Of a stretch of DNA of 38,114 nucleotides, positions 24,250 to 31,505 are shown piece after piece. The stretch covers positions 1 to 38,114 of the forward strand of contig CAWDMN010000028.1 of the NCBI GenBank assembly GCA_963803155.1, written 5' to 3'. The stretch is from CAWDMN01 sp963803155. Lineage in GTDB: Bacteria; Acidobacteriota; Terriglobia; Versatilivoradales; Versatilivoraceae. Each line of letters begins with the position of its first letter. Position 1 is the first letter of the stretch. Made by a program: the position numbers and the translations under genes. Below the pieces are notes generated by a model that searched no databases, was not told the origin of the DNA, and saw only the letters and a list, made by a program, of their open reading frames with translations.

Positions 24250-25095
24250 TCACCTTTTTTTTGCAATGATGTACATAATGTCAAACAGATTCAGATAGAA
24301 ACTGATCCCGCCAAGCCCTGATTTTTTGACGACCCGATATATCCAGGGGGAATGAGAGCGCAATACGCAAACATTATAAAAGACATTGTCAACGCTGCGA
24401 TAAAATCCACAGGGATGGCAATACACAACCTCGAACCCCGTCCGCTCCAACAGGCGGATTAAAGTGGCTTTTGAGAAGTAATGCAAATGTGTCGGAGGGT
24501 GAATCAGACGCCATCTCTGTTTCTTCCAACGCGCCATTAAACTGCCGATGTCTCCGGTAGTCAGCGCTAGAAGAGCTCCAGGTTCCATATGCCGGGAAAT
24601 TTTTTCCAGATAAAGACCTGGATGGGCCAAATGCTCCAGAGTATCCCACATACAAACGACATCGATACTATCGGCGCCCAGGTCGGTCTGCAGCAGGTCC
24701 CCTTGGATGACATCCAGGCCGAAGACTTCTTTGCAGTGCCGGACCCCGTCTTCAGTAACGTCTATCCCACGCGACCGTGTGAATTCATTTTTTGTCAAAT
24801 TCAGGAAAAATCCATAGGCACTGCCAATTTCGAGCAGAGAGTGATGCCGCTCTGGATTGAGAAATTGACGGAGAATTTTTAGCCGGAGCAGAAAATTTTT
24901 TTCCATGGTCGCACGGTCAGCGAGATAATTGCTGTATTCCTGACCGAAAAAATATTCTCTCCGATAGATTTTGAACAATTCCTCCCCGCTTAAAGCCATG
25001 TCAGCAAATACAAAGCCACAGGCATTGCACTTCAATATCCCAGCATACAACGGTTTGAATTCAACGCCCTGGCAAACCAGGCACGAATGGGCCAT
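24250..25095 (-). CDS. SAM methyltransferase with N-terminal zinc ribbon
   Basis: 281 residues. A four-cysteine zinc ribbon (C5, C8, C23, C26) precedes a Methyltransf_23-type class I fold: LLEIGSAYGFFLNLTKNEF (motif I), VIQGDLLQTDLGADSIDVVC, WDTLEHLAHPGLYLEKISRH and ALLALTTGDIGSLMARW. The HPPTHLHYFSKATLIRLLER segment is typical of methyltransferases in polysaccharide and lipid-modification loci. AGGTGG precedes the ATG at 25095. It is transcribed away from the GT2 gene across a 293-base divergent region and probably acts on a sugar or lipid-linked intermediate of the same glycan. The substrate cannot be deduced. Confidence 0.85.
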   Translation of the reverse strand: MAHSCLVCQGVEFKPLYAGILKCNACGFVFADMALSGEELFKIYRREYFFGQEYSNYLADRATMEKNFLLRLKILRQFLNPERHHSLLEIGSAYGFFLNLTKNEFTRSRGIDVTEDGVRHCKEVFGLDVIQGDLLQTDLGADSIDVVCMWDTLEHLAHPGLYLEKISRHMEPGALLALTTGDIGSLMARWKKQRWRLIHPPTHLHYFSKATLIRLLERTGFEVVYCHPCGFYRSVDNVFYNVCVLRSHSPWIYRVVKKSGLGGISFYLNLFDIMYIIAKKR

Positions 25096-25219
25096 TCAAG
25101 TTCCACCTTTTTTTGCGACGCAGTGTAGATGGTACGCACTCAAGAACGAGAGAAAAAAAAACGCGAGGAGACACTCGGGCGGCTCCTGGCCACAGATTTA
25201 TTTGGCACATTCTCGCACT

Positions 25220-25225
25220 TATAAT
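25220..25225 (+). promoter_or_regulatory. Possible -10 element for the GT2 gene
   Basis: A perfect TATAAT within the divergent region 25096-25388, about 165 bases ahead of the GT2 start. No good -35 at 16-18 bases, so weak on its own. The region holds no other clear signal. Confidence 0.3.
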
Positions 25226-25388
25226 TCCGCATTCCAACCTCTTTATGCTTGCTTTTTAAAAGCGACTTGTTTACTCTTTTTTCCCGTACTAAGCGTCATG
25301 TTTCAATTAGGATGGACCGCTTTCTCAGGTTCGATGCCAATAAACCTGAGTGACTTCCCCCTTTGATAATCATCCAGGGCTTTTTATC

Positions 25389-26372
25389 ATGGCCGATCCC
25401 ACACAAAGAAATAAAACGCTCGACATCGTTGTCCCGGTCTATAACGAGGAATGCGCTTTGGAGGAATTTCATCGTAGATTGTCGGAGACCATTCAAAAAT
25501 TGTATATTCCCGTCACTGTCTTTTATGTCAATGATGGCTCCACCGATGGCACTAGCGCGGTATTAAAGAAGCTGAGGGCACATGACCCTTCCATCAAAAT
25601 CATTGACTTTAGCCGAAATTTTGGGCATCAAGCGGCCTTAACCGCGGGCCTGGATTTGTCACGCGGCGATGTGGTCATAACCATGGATGGAGATGGACAA
25701 CACCCGGCAAAACTGATCCCGAAAATGCTGGATCTTTACTCAGCGGGTTACGACATTGTCTTAACGCAAAGAACTAATGACCAAAAATTATCTCCCTTCA
25801 AAAGAGTATCCTCAAATTCTTTTTATTGGTTGATCGACAAAATTGGCAGTACCAGGATCATTCCCGGCTCCGCGGATTTTAGATTGATGTCACGCCAGGC
25901 CGTGGATGCACTCAAGTCCATGCCGGAATATCATCGATTCATTCGGGGAATGGTAAATTGGATAGGTTTCTCCACGATTATCCTGCCATTTGAGTCATCC
26001 GAGAGAATTGCCGGATCACCAAAGTTTTCCTTGAGGAAGATGATTGATTTGGCTAGAAATGCCGTGTTTTCATTTTCTTTGATTCCTCTTTACTTGGGGA
26101 TAGGTCTGGGTTGTATCTTTTTATTTTTTTCCTTGCTGGAAATGATTTTCGTGCTCAGTTACTGGATTTCCGGCCGGAGTCATTTATTAGTCCCAGGGTG
26201 GAGTTCTCTAATGTTCGTCATCTTAATATCCAGCGGTATGCTGATGATTGTCATGGGTTCCATCGGGATATATATTGGGCATATTTATCAAGAAGTCAAA
26301 AGGCGGCCAACCTATATTATCAAAGAGGGGGACTCCATAAATTCTAATCATAATCCGACTATTCAATCCTGA
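25389..26372 (+). CDS. GT2 family polyprenyl-phosphate glycosyltransferase (GtrB/DPM1-like)
   Basis: 327 residues from the ATG at 25389; the frame extends 13 codons upstream without a better start. The GT-A domain shows DIVVPVYNEE, VNDGSTDGT, FSRNFGHQAALTAGLDLSRG and the metal-binding MDGDGQHP, then SADFRLMSRQAVDALKSMPE and HRFIRGMVNWIGF. Two membrane helices (about 225-255 and 265-295) close the protein. This is the layout of GtrB, ArnC and bacterial dolichyl-phosphate-mannose-synthase-like enzymes, which load a sugar onto undecaprenyl phosphate at the cytoplasmic face. The product would be the donor for GT-C enzymes such as the neighbouring GT39-like protein. Its 3' end lies 48 bases from a large repeat array. 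Confidence 0.9.
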   Translation: MADPTQRNKTLDIVVPVYNEECALEEFHRRLSETIQKLYIPVTVFYVNDGSTDGTSAVLKKLRAHDPSIKIIDFSRNFGHQAALTAGLDLSRGDVVITMDGDGQHPAKLIPKMLDLYSAGYDIVLTQRTNDQKLSPFKRVSSNSFYWLIDKIGSTRIIPGSADFRLMSRQAVDALKSMPEYHRFIRGMVNWIGFSTIILPFESSERIAGSPKFSLRKMIDLARNAVFSFSLIPLYLGIGLGCIFLFFSLLEMIFVLSYWISGRSHLLVPGWSSLMFVILISSGMLMIVMGSIGIYIGHIYQEVKRRPTYIIKEGDSINSNHNPTIQS

Positions 26373-26515
26373 TGCATGATCCACGGTTCTTCTTGGAGTC
26401 CTTGACTAGATTCAAATTTCCTCCCTGGAAAATAGCGTGGGTGGAGGCGGGGTGCCCCGTCTGTATTGGCCAAGCGTGCTGAGACGGCCTGAGGGCAGGC
26501 CGCCTCCATCCTCCC

Positions 26516-26570
26516 ATTTTCATTGTCTTGTCGGGCCAGCCGCGCTGGCATGAGGAGCTCCCTAGAAAAT
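26516..26570 (+). repeat. 55-bp core repeat, copy B
   Basis: ATTTTCATTGTCTTGTCGGG, then palindrome GCCAGCCGCGCTGGC, then ATGAGGAGCTCCCTAGAAAAT. Aligns over its full length, without gaps, with copies A and C. Differences between copies in the palindrome preserve its pairing arms. Confidence 0.85.
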
Positions 26571-26685
26571 CGCTCTATGTTATTGAATCTATGAGGTAGG
26601 GCGGTTTCGCCGAAACCGCCGTCTGCGCTAGCATAGGCGGCCGGTTCGGCGAACCGGCCCTACCTCTTAGCCGCCCAGCATGAAT
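26571..26685. repeat. Cloverleaf-like hairpin segment H2
   Basis: Outer arms GAGGTAGGG and CCCTACCTC (9 pairs) enclose two perfect hairpins, GGCGGTTTCGCCGAAACCGCC and GGCCGGTTCGGCGAACCGGCC (each mentioned as a unit; the second arm is the complement of the first). The shape is a closed three-way or four-way junction. It lies between cores B and C. Confidence 0.8.
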
Positions 26686-26740
26686 ATTTTCATCATCTTG
26701 TTGAGCCAGCCGTGCTGGCATGAGTGGCTCCTCAGAAAAT
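26686..26740 (+). repeat. 55-bp core repeat, copy C
   Basis: ATTTTCATCATCTTGTTGAG, palindrome GCCAGCCGTGCTGGC, then ATGAGTGGCTCCTCAGAAAAT. Closest to the inverted copy near 36.55 kb, which shares the GAGTGGCTCCTCAGA end. Confidence 0.85.
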
Positions 26741-26968
26741 CAAATTTGGGCAAAGGTGGAGCGGGCACTCCGTGCACGCTGGCTCGGCAGGCGAGGCTAG
26801 CCAGGCGACGCGCGAAGGGTGACTTCGTCACACTCGCGCGTCCCACCTTGTTTTCATCGTCTTGTCGGGCGCGGCTCCTTGGAGATGGCTGATTTACAGC
26901 CTTCCAACTTGAAAATACGGGCAAAGGAGGTTGCCTTCCCCCCTTTTTTTTCAAAGAAGGCCAAGATT

Positions 26969-29239
26969 CTATTTCAAGAAAATTTCCTTAACAAGATACC
27001 CCAAGCGGCGCGAATCACCCCCAACGCCATGGTCTTTGGGCACAAACGCACCATTGGTCTCAATGGTCAGATCCCCGGTCCATCCCACAGGGAGTTCCAC
27101 CGCGAGATCAAAGTTACCCGCTTGATGGAGTGAGCGCTCCGCCAAAATACTCCCATTCATTTTGACTTGAATTCGAAGCTCCGATCCAGGCGCAGCGGAA
27201 ATCACATAATCAGGAATTGCTCCAGCCAATACAAGAGTGTGCTTATCGCCCACATTGAGTTTGACTGTGGCAACTTGTGCAACCCACCCATCCCCATACC
27301 AGCCCTTTCCTCGAATCAAAGACTGATATTTCTGGATTAGGGGGGGCACAATGCCTGGAGAAGCCACATATAAACTCTCCACGGCGATGGCGGGATGGTT
27401 TGCCCGCAACTCTGCTTCTTTAATGAATCTGGCACTCTTCGTCAGAGATGACTGCGGGACATCGAAAAGGAAACAGCTGTTTGCATCGATCGATCCGCCG
27501 CGCTGCAATGAAATAGAGGTTGGTCCCAGCCCTGGCGCGATGAAGCCACCCAAGGAAAATGAAAGCCTTGGAGAATCTTCAAATGCCCATACAGTGTCCG
27601 ACAAATACCGGGGGTCTTGATCGCTTTCTTCCCCGCCGGACACGACGGGAGCGATGATCAAGCACTGATTCCATGTTCCCTGTTCCTGGGAATATTTCAA
27701 ATAAAAAGAATCCGAATTGCGTAAAATCCTATCCTTGCTGAAGGAGGAAACAGTTACCTTTTTCTTTCCAAAATGGCTAAAGTAAAAAGTCCAATAATTG
27801 GCATAAAGGCCACTATTGTTGGGCGGAGGATCGATGGCTGTGCCATCGAAGGATAGGCTGCCCATGGGTTCAAACAGGGACGGGGCAATGATTCTTGATC
27901 CTGGCGGGATATTCGCATAGGCTGGAGATCCAAGCAACGCATTGACCAGCCTCCAACGCCCAGATGCCACCGACTGCATTCTACCCACATAATAATTGGT
28001 GTATTCCACCATCAAGGTCACAGCCACTAAACAGATGGCGAAACAGGCAAGCAGAACTTTTTTTTGCCAGTTTGTCAGAGGGCAGTTTTGTAGGGCAGTG
28101 GTTATCGTTAATCCTAAAAAGACGAGAGCGAAGAAAGAAAAAAAAGTGGATTGCATACCCAACTGGCCACCCACTCGAACCGTTCTTTGGTAGTGTTCAG
28201 TGAGAGCCAGAGGAATCGAGGGTGCAAAAAAACAATAGCACCCCATGAGCAAAAGCAACCAAGTGCGGGGCCATCCGATCCATTGCGCCAGTTTTTCTTT
28301 GGTCGAGGTCAAAAAAATAAAAAGCCCCGTCACGAGGATCGTTTTGATCAACCACAATCCCTGAAGGTCATGAACGAAGGTCCAGAAATTCATCGGCCTG
28401 AAAGAGCCTTGAAAATAACCAAACAAATACCGGTATTTGGCATTGCAGAAAAAATAACCCGGAGTGGCCGCAATGCTGAATTGCCAAATTACATTCAGTA
28501 TCTCTCCTGGGTGTATATGCCGATCCATCGTGGCTCCAGGATAATTTGAAGTTCGAAAGAGGGAGAACAAAAGATAAAATCCCAGATAAGAGAGCAGACT
28601 CAGTCCAAGAGGTATCATGGATTTTGAAGCTCTTTTCCAACCATGCCCTTTCCAAAGGGCCATTCCCAAATAGATGGGTAAAAAAACCGTGTAGGCCTCA
28701 TAGGTCAACAAGGTTAATAAATATGAAATGGCGCTTACCGCGGCATATTTCTTCTCCCCCTTTTCCAAAAACCGGAGGAAAGTGATCCAGGAAATTACCT
28801 GATAGAGAAAGGTAAATGTAAAAAATCCGGCAAAAGATACGAGAGGATTATGTTCCCAACTATTCTGGAGGAATGCCAGCGACAAAAGTAAGGTCAAATA
28901 AAAAACCTTCTCCGATTCGAAAAGTTTTTTCAGGAAATAGGCAAATAATACCAAATCGGCCAGCACGGCTCCAATGGTTACGACCTTAAAATATACAAAA
29001 TTGCTAAAAGCAAATGGGAGGTAATAGCTCAGCATTTTTGCCAGATGCAGGCGCCCATATTTCAAGGTCAATAACCAAAGGGTGGAGGCAAAACATCGCG
29101 CCCCCCCATCCAGCGCCGCATTGGAAAATTTCAGGTCATCATTGATGACCAGCCAGACATCAAGGAAAGGATAGAAAGTCGCCACCCCAACTATAAGGAG
29201 CGCAAGAATGATCCATTTCTTCTCAGGTGTTTTACACAT
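26969..29239 (-). CDS. Large polytopic membrane protein with C-terminal beta domain
   Basis: 756 residues. About ten hydrophobic segments lie between residues 10 and 430 (for example WIILALLIVGVATFYPFLDV and VFYLTLLLSLAFLQ), followed by a soluble region of about 320 residues. An acidic pair in the first periplasmic loop (VINDDLKF) could be the catalytic site of a GT-C glycosyltransferase, but I do not recognise a specific family. The C-terminus (GWYGDGWVAQVATVKLNVGD, IQVKMNGSILAERSLHQAG, GGDSRRLGYLVKEI) has a beta-sandwich pattern that also ends some polysaccharide glycosyltransferases, and is comparable in position to the one in the 897-residue protein. Placement in a glycan region supports surface-polymer synthesis or sugar modification. 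Function otherwise unknown. Confidence 0.7.
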   Translation of the reverse strand: MCKTPEKKWIILALLIVGVATFYPFLDVWLVINDDLKFSNAALDGGARCFASTLWLLTLKYGRLHLAKMLSYYLPFAFSNFVYFKVVTIGAVLADLVLFAYFLKKLFESEKVFYLTLLLSLAFLQNSWEHNPLVSFAGFFTFTFLYQVISWITFLRFLEKGEKKYAAVSAISYLLTLLTYEAYTVFLPIYLGMALWKGHGWKRASKSMIPLGLSLLSYLGFYLLFSLFRTSNYPGATMDRHIHPGEILNVIWQFSIAATPGYFFCNAKYRYLFGYFQGSFRPMNFWTFVHDLQGLWLIKTILVTGLFIFLTSTKEKLAQWIGWPRTWLLLLMGCYCFFAPSIPLALTEHYQRTVRVGGQLGMQSTFFSFFALVFLGLTITTALQNCPLTNWQKKVLLACFAICLVAVTLMVEYTNYYVGRMQSVASGRWRLVNALLGSPAYANIPPGSRIIAPSLFEPMGSLSFDGTAIDPPPNNSGLYANYWTFYFSHFGKKKVTVSSFSKDRILRNSDSFYLKYSQEQGTWNQCLIIAPVVSGGEESDQDPRYLSDTVWAFEDSPRLSFSLGGFIAPGLGPTSISLQRGGSIDANSCFLFDVPQSSLTKSARFIKEAELRANHPAIAVESLYVASPGIVPPLIQKYQSLIRGKGWYGDGWVAQVATVKLNVGDKHTLVLAGAIPDYVISAAPGSELRIQVKMNGSILAERSLHQAGNFDLAVELPVGWTGDLTIETNGAFVPKDHGVGGDSRRLGYLVKEIFLK

Positions 29240-29708
29240 GGTTAGTCGTTTCTTCGATCCGCTTTGAAAAAGGAAAGTCCGCTCTGCCTGTTCAAATCTA
29301 ATTCGATCGATTCTCGCAGCCTCCTATACGTTGAATTCACCAACGGCCGAAGATCAATTTCTACCGCCGATTAAGAAAATTTCAACGATTATAAATGGGA
29401 TTGCGATAATTTCCAAGCAGGGATGGTGTTTTCGGGTGCATACAATAGTGACGCACAGAAAGACCGTAGCGCCGTCGTTTTTTGACTCTACGACATTTTC
29501 CTCGATCGACGATGCGCCAGGGTGACGCTCGGCCAAAAGTCCGGAGCGAAGCGTAGGATCCGCCCCGGCGGGCCGCAGAATGGTTGAAAAGCACGAGTCT
29601 GCACTACAAGCTCGAAATGTCCGCTTGGCCTTTGATTGTCCACGCATGACGGAAAACTCCCGTGACTATGCACTTCGGGGCAAAAACAAAAATATCCGTG
29701 CGCTGTCC
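29240..29708. other. Intergenic region, no gene recognised
   Basis: 469 bases upstream of the divergent large membrane protein gene. Short open frames exist on both strands but none has a ribosome binding site or recognisable sequence. Composition changes locally (GC-rich 29500-29600), which might mark a decayed gene or inserted repeat. Confidence 0.4.
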
Positions 29709-29737
29709 TTGACAATCCGTCCCCTCCCCTCGATAAT
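29709..29737 (+). promoter_or_regulatory. Near-consensus sigma-70 promoter
   Basis: TTGACA (29709-29714), 17-base spacer, GATAAT (29732-29737). Expected start near 29744, leaving about 375 untranslated bases before the methyltransferase ATG at 30118. A second TTGACA at 29843 lacks a good -10. Confidence 0.65.
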
Positions 29738-29743
29738 TGGGTC

Positions 29744-30117
29744 ATCCATCGGGTTTATAGTTTGTTGAATAATCGTGACTCCTCAGCTCTCCGCTGCCAA
29801 GTGATCAAATCAAGAGGCACGCGAAGCTGCGCTGATCGCTCGTTGACACATTGTGCTTTTGGCATGGTAAAACGAAGCCACCCCGCCAAGTGAAAAGGCA
29901 CGAAGGATCAGCGAGTGATCGGTGTGGCGGTATCAAATCCCGCCGTTCAAGTTTCTTGGAAGCCAAAGAGAAAGTGCCTGGTCTTGAGGAATGACGAATA
30001 ATCAAATATGCCCTTAGTCATTCTCCGTCGGAGGCATGCTTTATGGTTTCCTTGCGCTCTTTTTTTTAATCGACCCTTCAGCGTTCATCCCATTTTTTTG
30101 AGGATCATTTATCTTTT
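29744..30117 (+). ncRNA. Long leader or candidate structured RNA
   Basis: Sequence between the promoter and the methyltransferase start, with no supported ORF. GATCGCTCG (29834-29842) can pair with CGAGTGATC (29912-29920, one G-U). CCGCCA (29883-29888) can pair with TGGCGG (29925-29930). The two helices cross, forming a possible pseudoknot. A T8 run ends at about 30066, after only weak stem potential. Either a regulatory leader or a separate small RNA; no known family recognised. Confidence 0.3.
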
Positions 30118-31191
30118 ATGGGATCATCAGTGGCAGGCAAATCGTTGATCAAAAGGATTCCACCTTTCAAAGGGCTGATCCAAGCCCGCGACCAGCTTTT
30201 ATTGGAAAGAGATGAACTGGCCCGGATCTGCAAGGACCTGGCGTTTGAAAATGAACAATTATTGACCCAGAACGATGAACTGAAGGAAGAGAGAGAACAG
30301 ATCAATATTAAAGGGCAAGAGCTTCTGGCCAGGATCGATCACCTCGAAGAGCAGATACAAAATTCCATTCAATTTGCCCCTCCCGGCCACTTCTACTCTC
30401 CGGTGCCTGATCTCGATGAAGTTAGAATGGACGAAAATCGAATTTTTCACTATTGCCCTAAAGATTTCCCAGGTGTCGATTTGAACTGGGAAAAGCAGTC
30501 AGCCCTTCTCGACACTTTTCATCCGTACTATGAGCAAATGCCCTTCAAACATGATAGACACGACCCCTTGCGATTCTTTTTCAACAACACAGCCTTTGGT
30601 GGAGCGGATGCATTTTTCCTTTACGCATTCATGCGTCATTTTCAGCCAAAGCAGGTCATCGAAGTGGGATCAGGATATTCCACATGTCTAATCCTCGACA
30701 CCAACGACATTTTCTTTGGAGGGGGAATTTCGGTCACTGCCATTGAACCCTCTCCAGGACTCCTTTTCTCGCTATTGAACGAAGAGGATAAAAAGAAAAT
30801 TGAGGTGCTATCCTGCCGTCTTCAGGATGTCCCGCTGTCACGTTTTAAGGATCTCGAAGCTGGAGATATTTTGTTCATCGATTCATCACACGTCAGCAAG
30901 GTGGGGAGCGATGTGAACTACTTATTTTTTGACATCCTGCCTGCTTTGCGGAGCGGAGTGGTTATTCACATTCATGATATTTTCTACCCTTTTGAATATC
31001 CCATGGAGTGGGTATACGAGGGAAGGGGGTGGAATGAGGCCTATTTGTTGCGGGCGTTTCTGCAATACAACTCCGTGTTTGAAGTTATGCTATTCGTAGA
31101 AATGATAGCCACCCGTTTCAGGGAAAAATTAAAAGAAGAAATGCCGCTCTGTCTGGAGCGGACAGGTAGTTTCTGGATTCTCAAAAAATAG
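30118..31191 (+). CDS. Coiled-coil plus class I SAM methyltransferase (Methyltransf_24 type)
   Basis: 357 residues. Residues about 20-85 form a heptad-rich coiled coil (RDQLLLERDELARICKDLAF, NDELKEEREQINIKGQELLA). The C-terminal two thirds is a Rossmann methyltransferase domain: QVIEVGSGYSTCLILDTND (motif I), VTAIEPSPGLLFSLL, GDILFIDSSHVSKVGSDVNY and SGVVIHIHDIFYPFEYP. Enzymes of this shape occur in polysaccharide and glycosylation islands and methylate sugars or capping residues. The coiled coil may act as an oligomerisation or length-measuring stem, as in some O-antigen chain terminators, but that is inference. The ATG at 30118 has GAGGA 13 bases upstream. Convergent with serA across a 314-base gap. 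Confidence 0.82.
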   Translation: MGSSVAGKSLIKRIPPFKGLIQARDQLLLERDELARICKDLAFENEQLLTQNDELKEEREQINIKGQELLARIDHLEEQIQNSIQFAPPGHFYSPVPDLDEVRMDENRIFHYCPKDFPGVDLNWEKQSALLDTFHPYYEQMPFKHDRHDPLRFFFNNTAFGGADAFFLYAFMRHFQPKQVIEVGSGYSTCLILDTNDIFFGGGISVTAIEPSPGLLFSLLNEEDKKKIEVLSCRLQDVPLSRFKDLEAGDILFIDSSHVSKVGSDVNYLFFDILPALRSGVVIHIHDIFYPFEYPMEWVYEGRGWNEAYLLRAFLQYNSVFEVMLFVEMIATRFREKLKEEMPLCLERTGSFWILKK

Positions 31192-31375
31192 CTGGCTTGC
31201 TCCTCCGTTGGCCGTCAAACTGGGTGGATTTTTCGAGGGGTATAATCCCGGTCAAAATCTCGCGATTTCCGCCCCTAGAGGGAATCATTGCGGCAACTGT
31301 TCGCATGAGCCTTTGAGTGGCGACAAAACCGGCAATCCGTATGAATGAGTGGACGGCAAGAGGAAGGATCAAATT

Positions 31376-31398
31376 GGCGGCGTCATGGAAACGCCGCC
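31376..31398. terminator. Strong hairpin between convergent methyltransferase and serA
   Basis: GGCGGCGT and ACGCCGCC, eight pairs with a 7-base loop, in the 314-base gap between the two convergent genes. No clean T tract follows on either strand, so efficiency is uncertain. Nothing else is evident in 31192-31505. Confidence 0.4.
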
Positions 31399-31505
31399 GG
31401 TCGAAAAATTATTCCCCTCCGCCATGCTTAACCCTGAATTTGAAATCTCGTTCCTCCAAGGGAAAAAAGCGAAGGGCGATTGATGGCATGAATTATGCCT
31501 CACCC

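Larger units (their letters stand above)
26421..26884 (+). repeat. Array of core repeats alternating with large hairpin segments
   Basis: 464 bases in the order half-core (26421-26433), hairpin H1 (26434-26515), core B (26516-26570), cloverleaf-like H2 (26571-26685), core C (26686-26740), hairpin H3 (26741-26849), and a core lacking its central palindrome (26850-26884). The three hairpin segments differ in sequence, but each has complementary outer arms around smaller hairpins. H1 is related to the segment at 36.6 kb. The array fills the gap between two convergent genes and may also stop transcription. Confidence 0.85.

Noticed and set aside
26421..26884. CRISPR array
   Set aside because: Repeat-spacer alternation is superficial: cores are 55 bp, segments of 82-115 bp are themselves palindromic, only two full cores are present, and no cas gene is in the window.
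26421..26884. Integron attC cassette array
   Set aside because: The folded segments lack the conserved attC core GTTRRRY/RYYYAAC ends, carry no cassette genes, and no integrase is present. Only the general idea of folded recombination units is retained as speculation.
29843..29871. Second promoter ahead of the coiled-coil methyltransferase
   Set aside because: TTGACA is present, but the -10 at 17 bases is GGTAAA; the upstream TTGACA-N17-GATAAT is much better.
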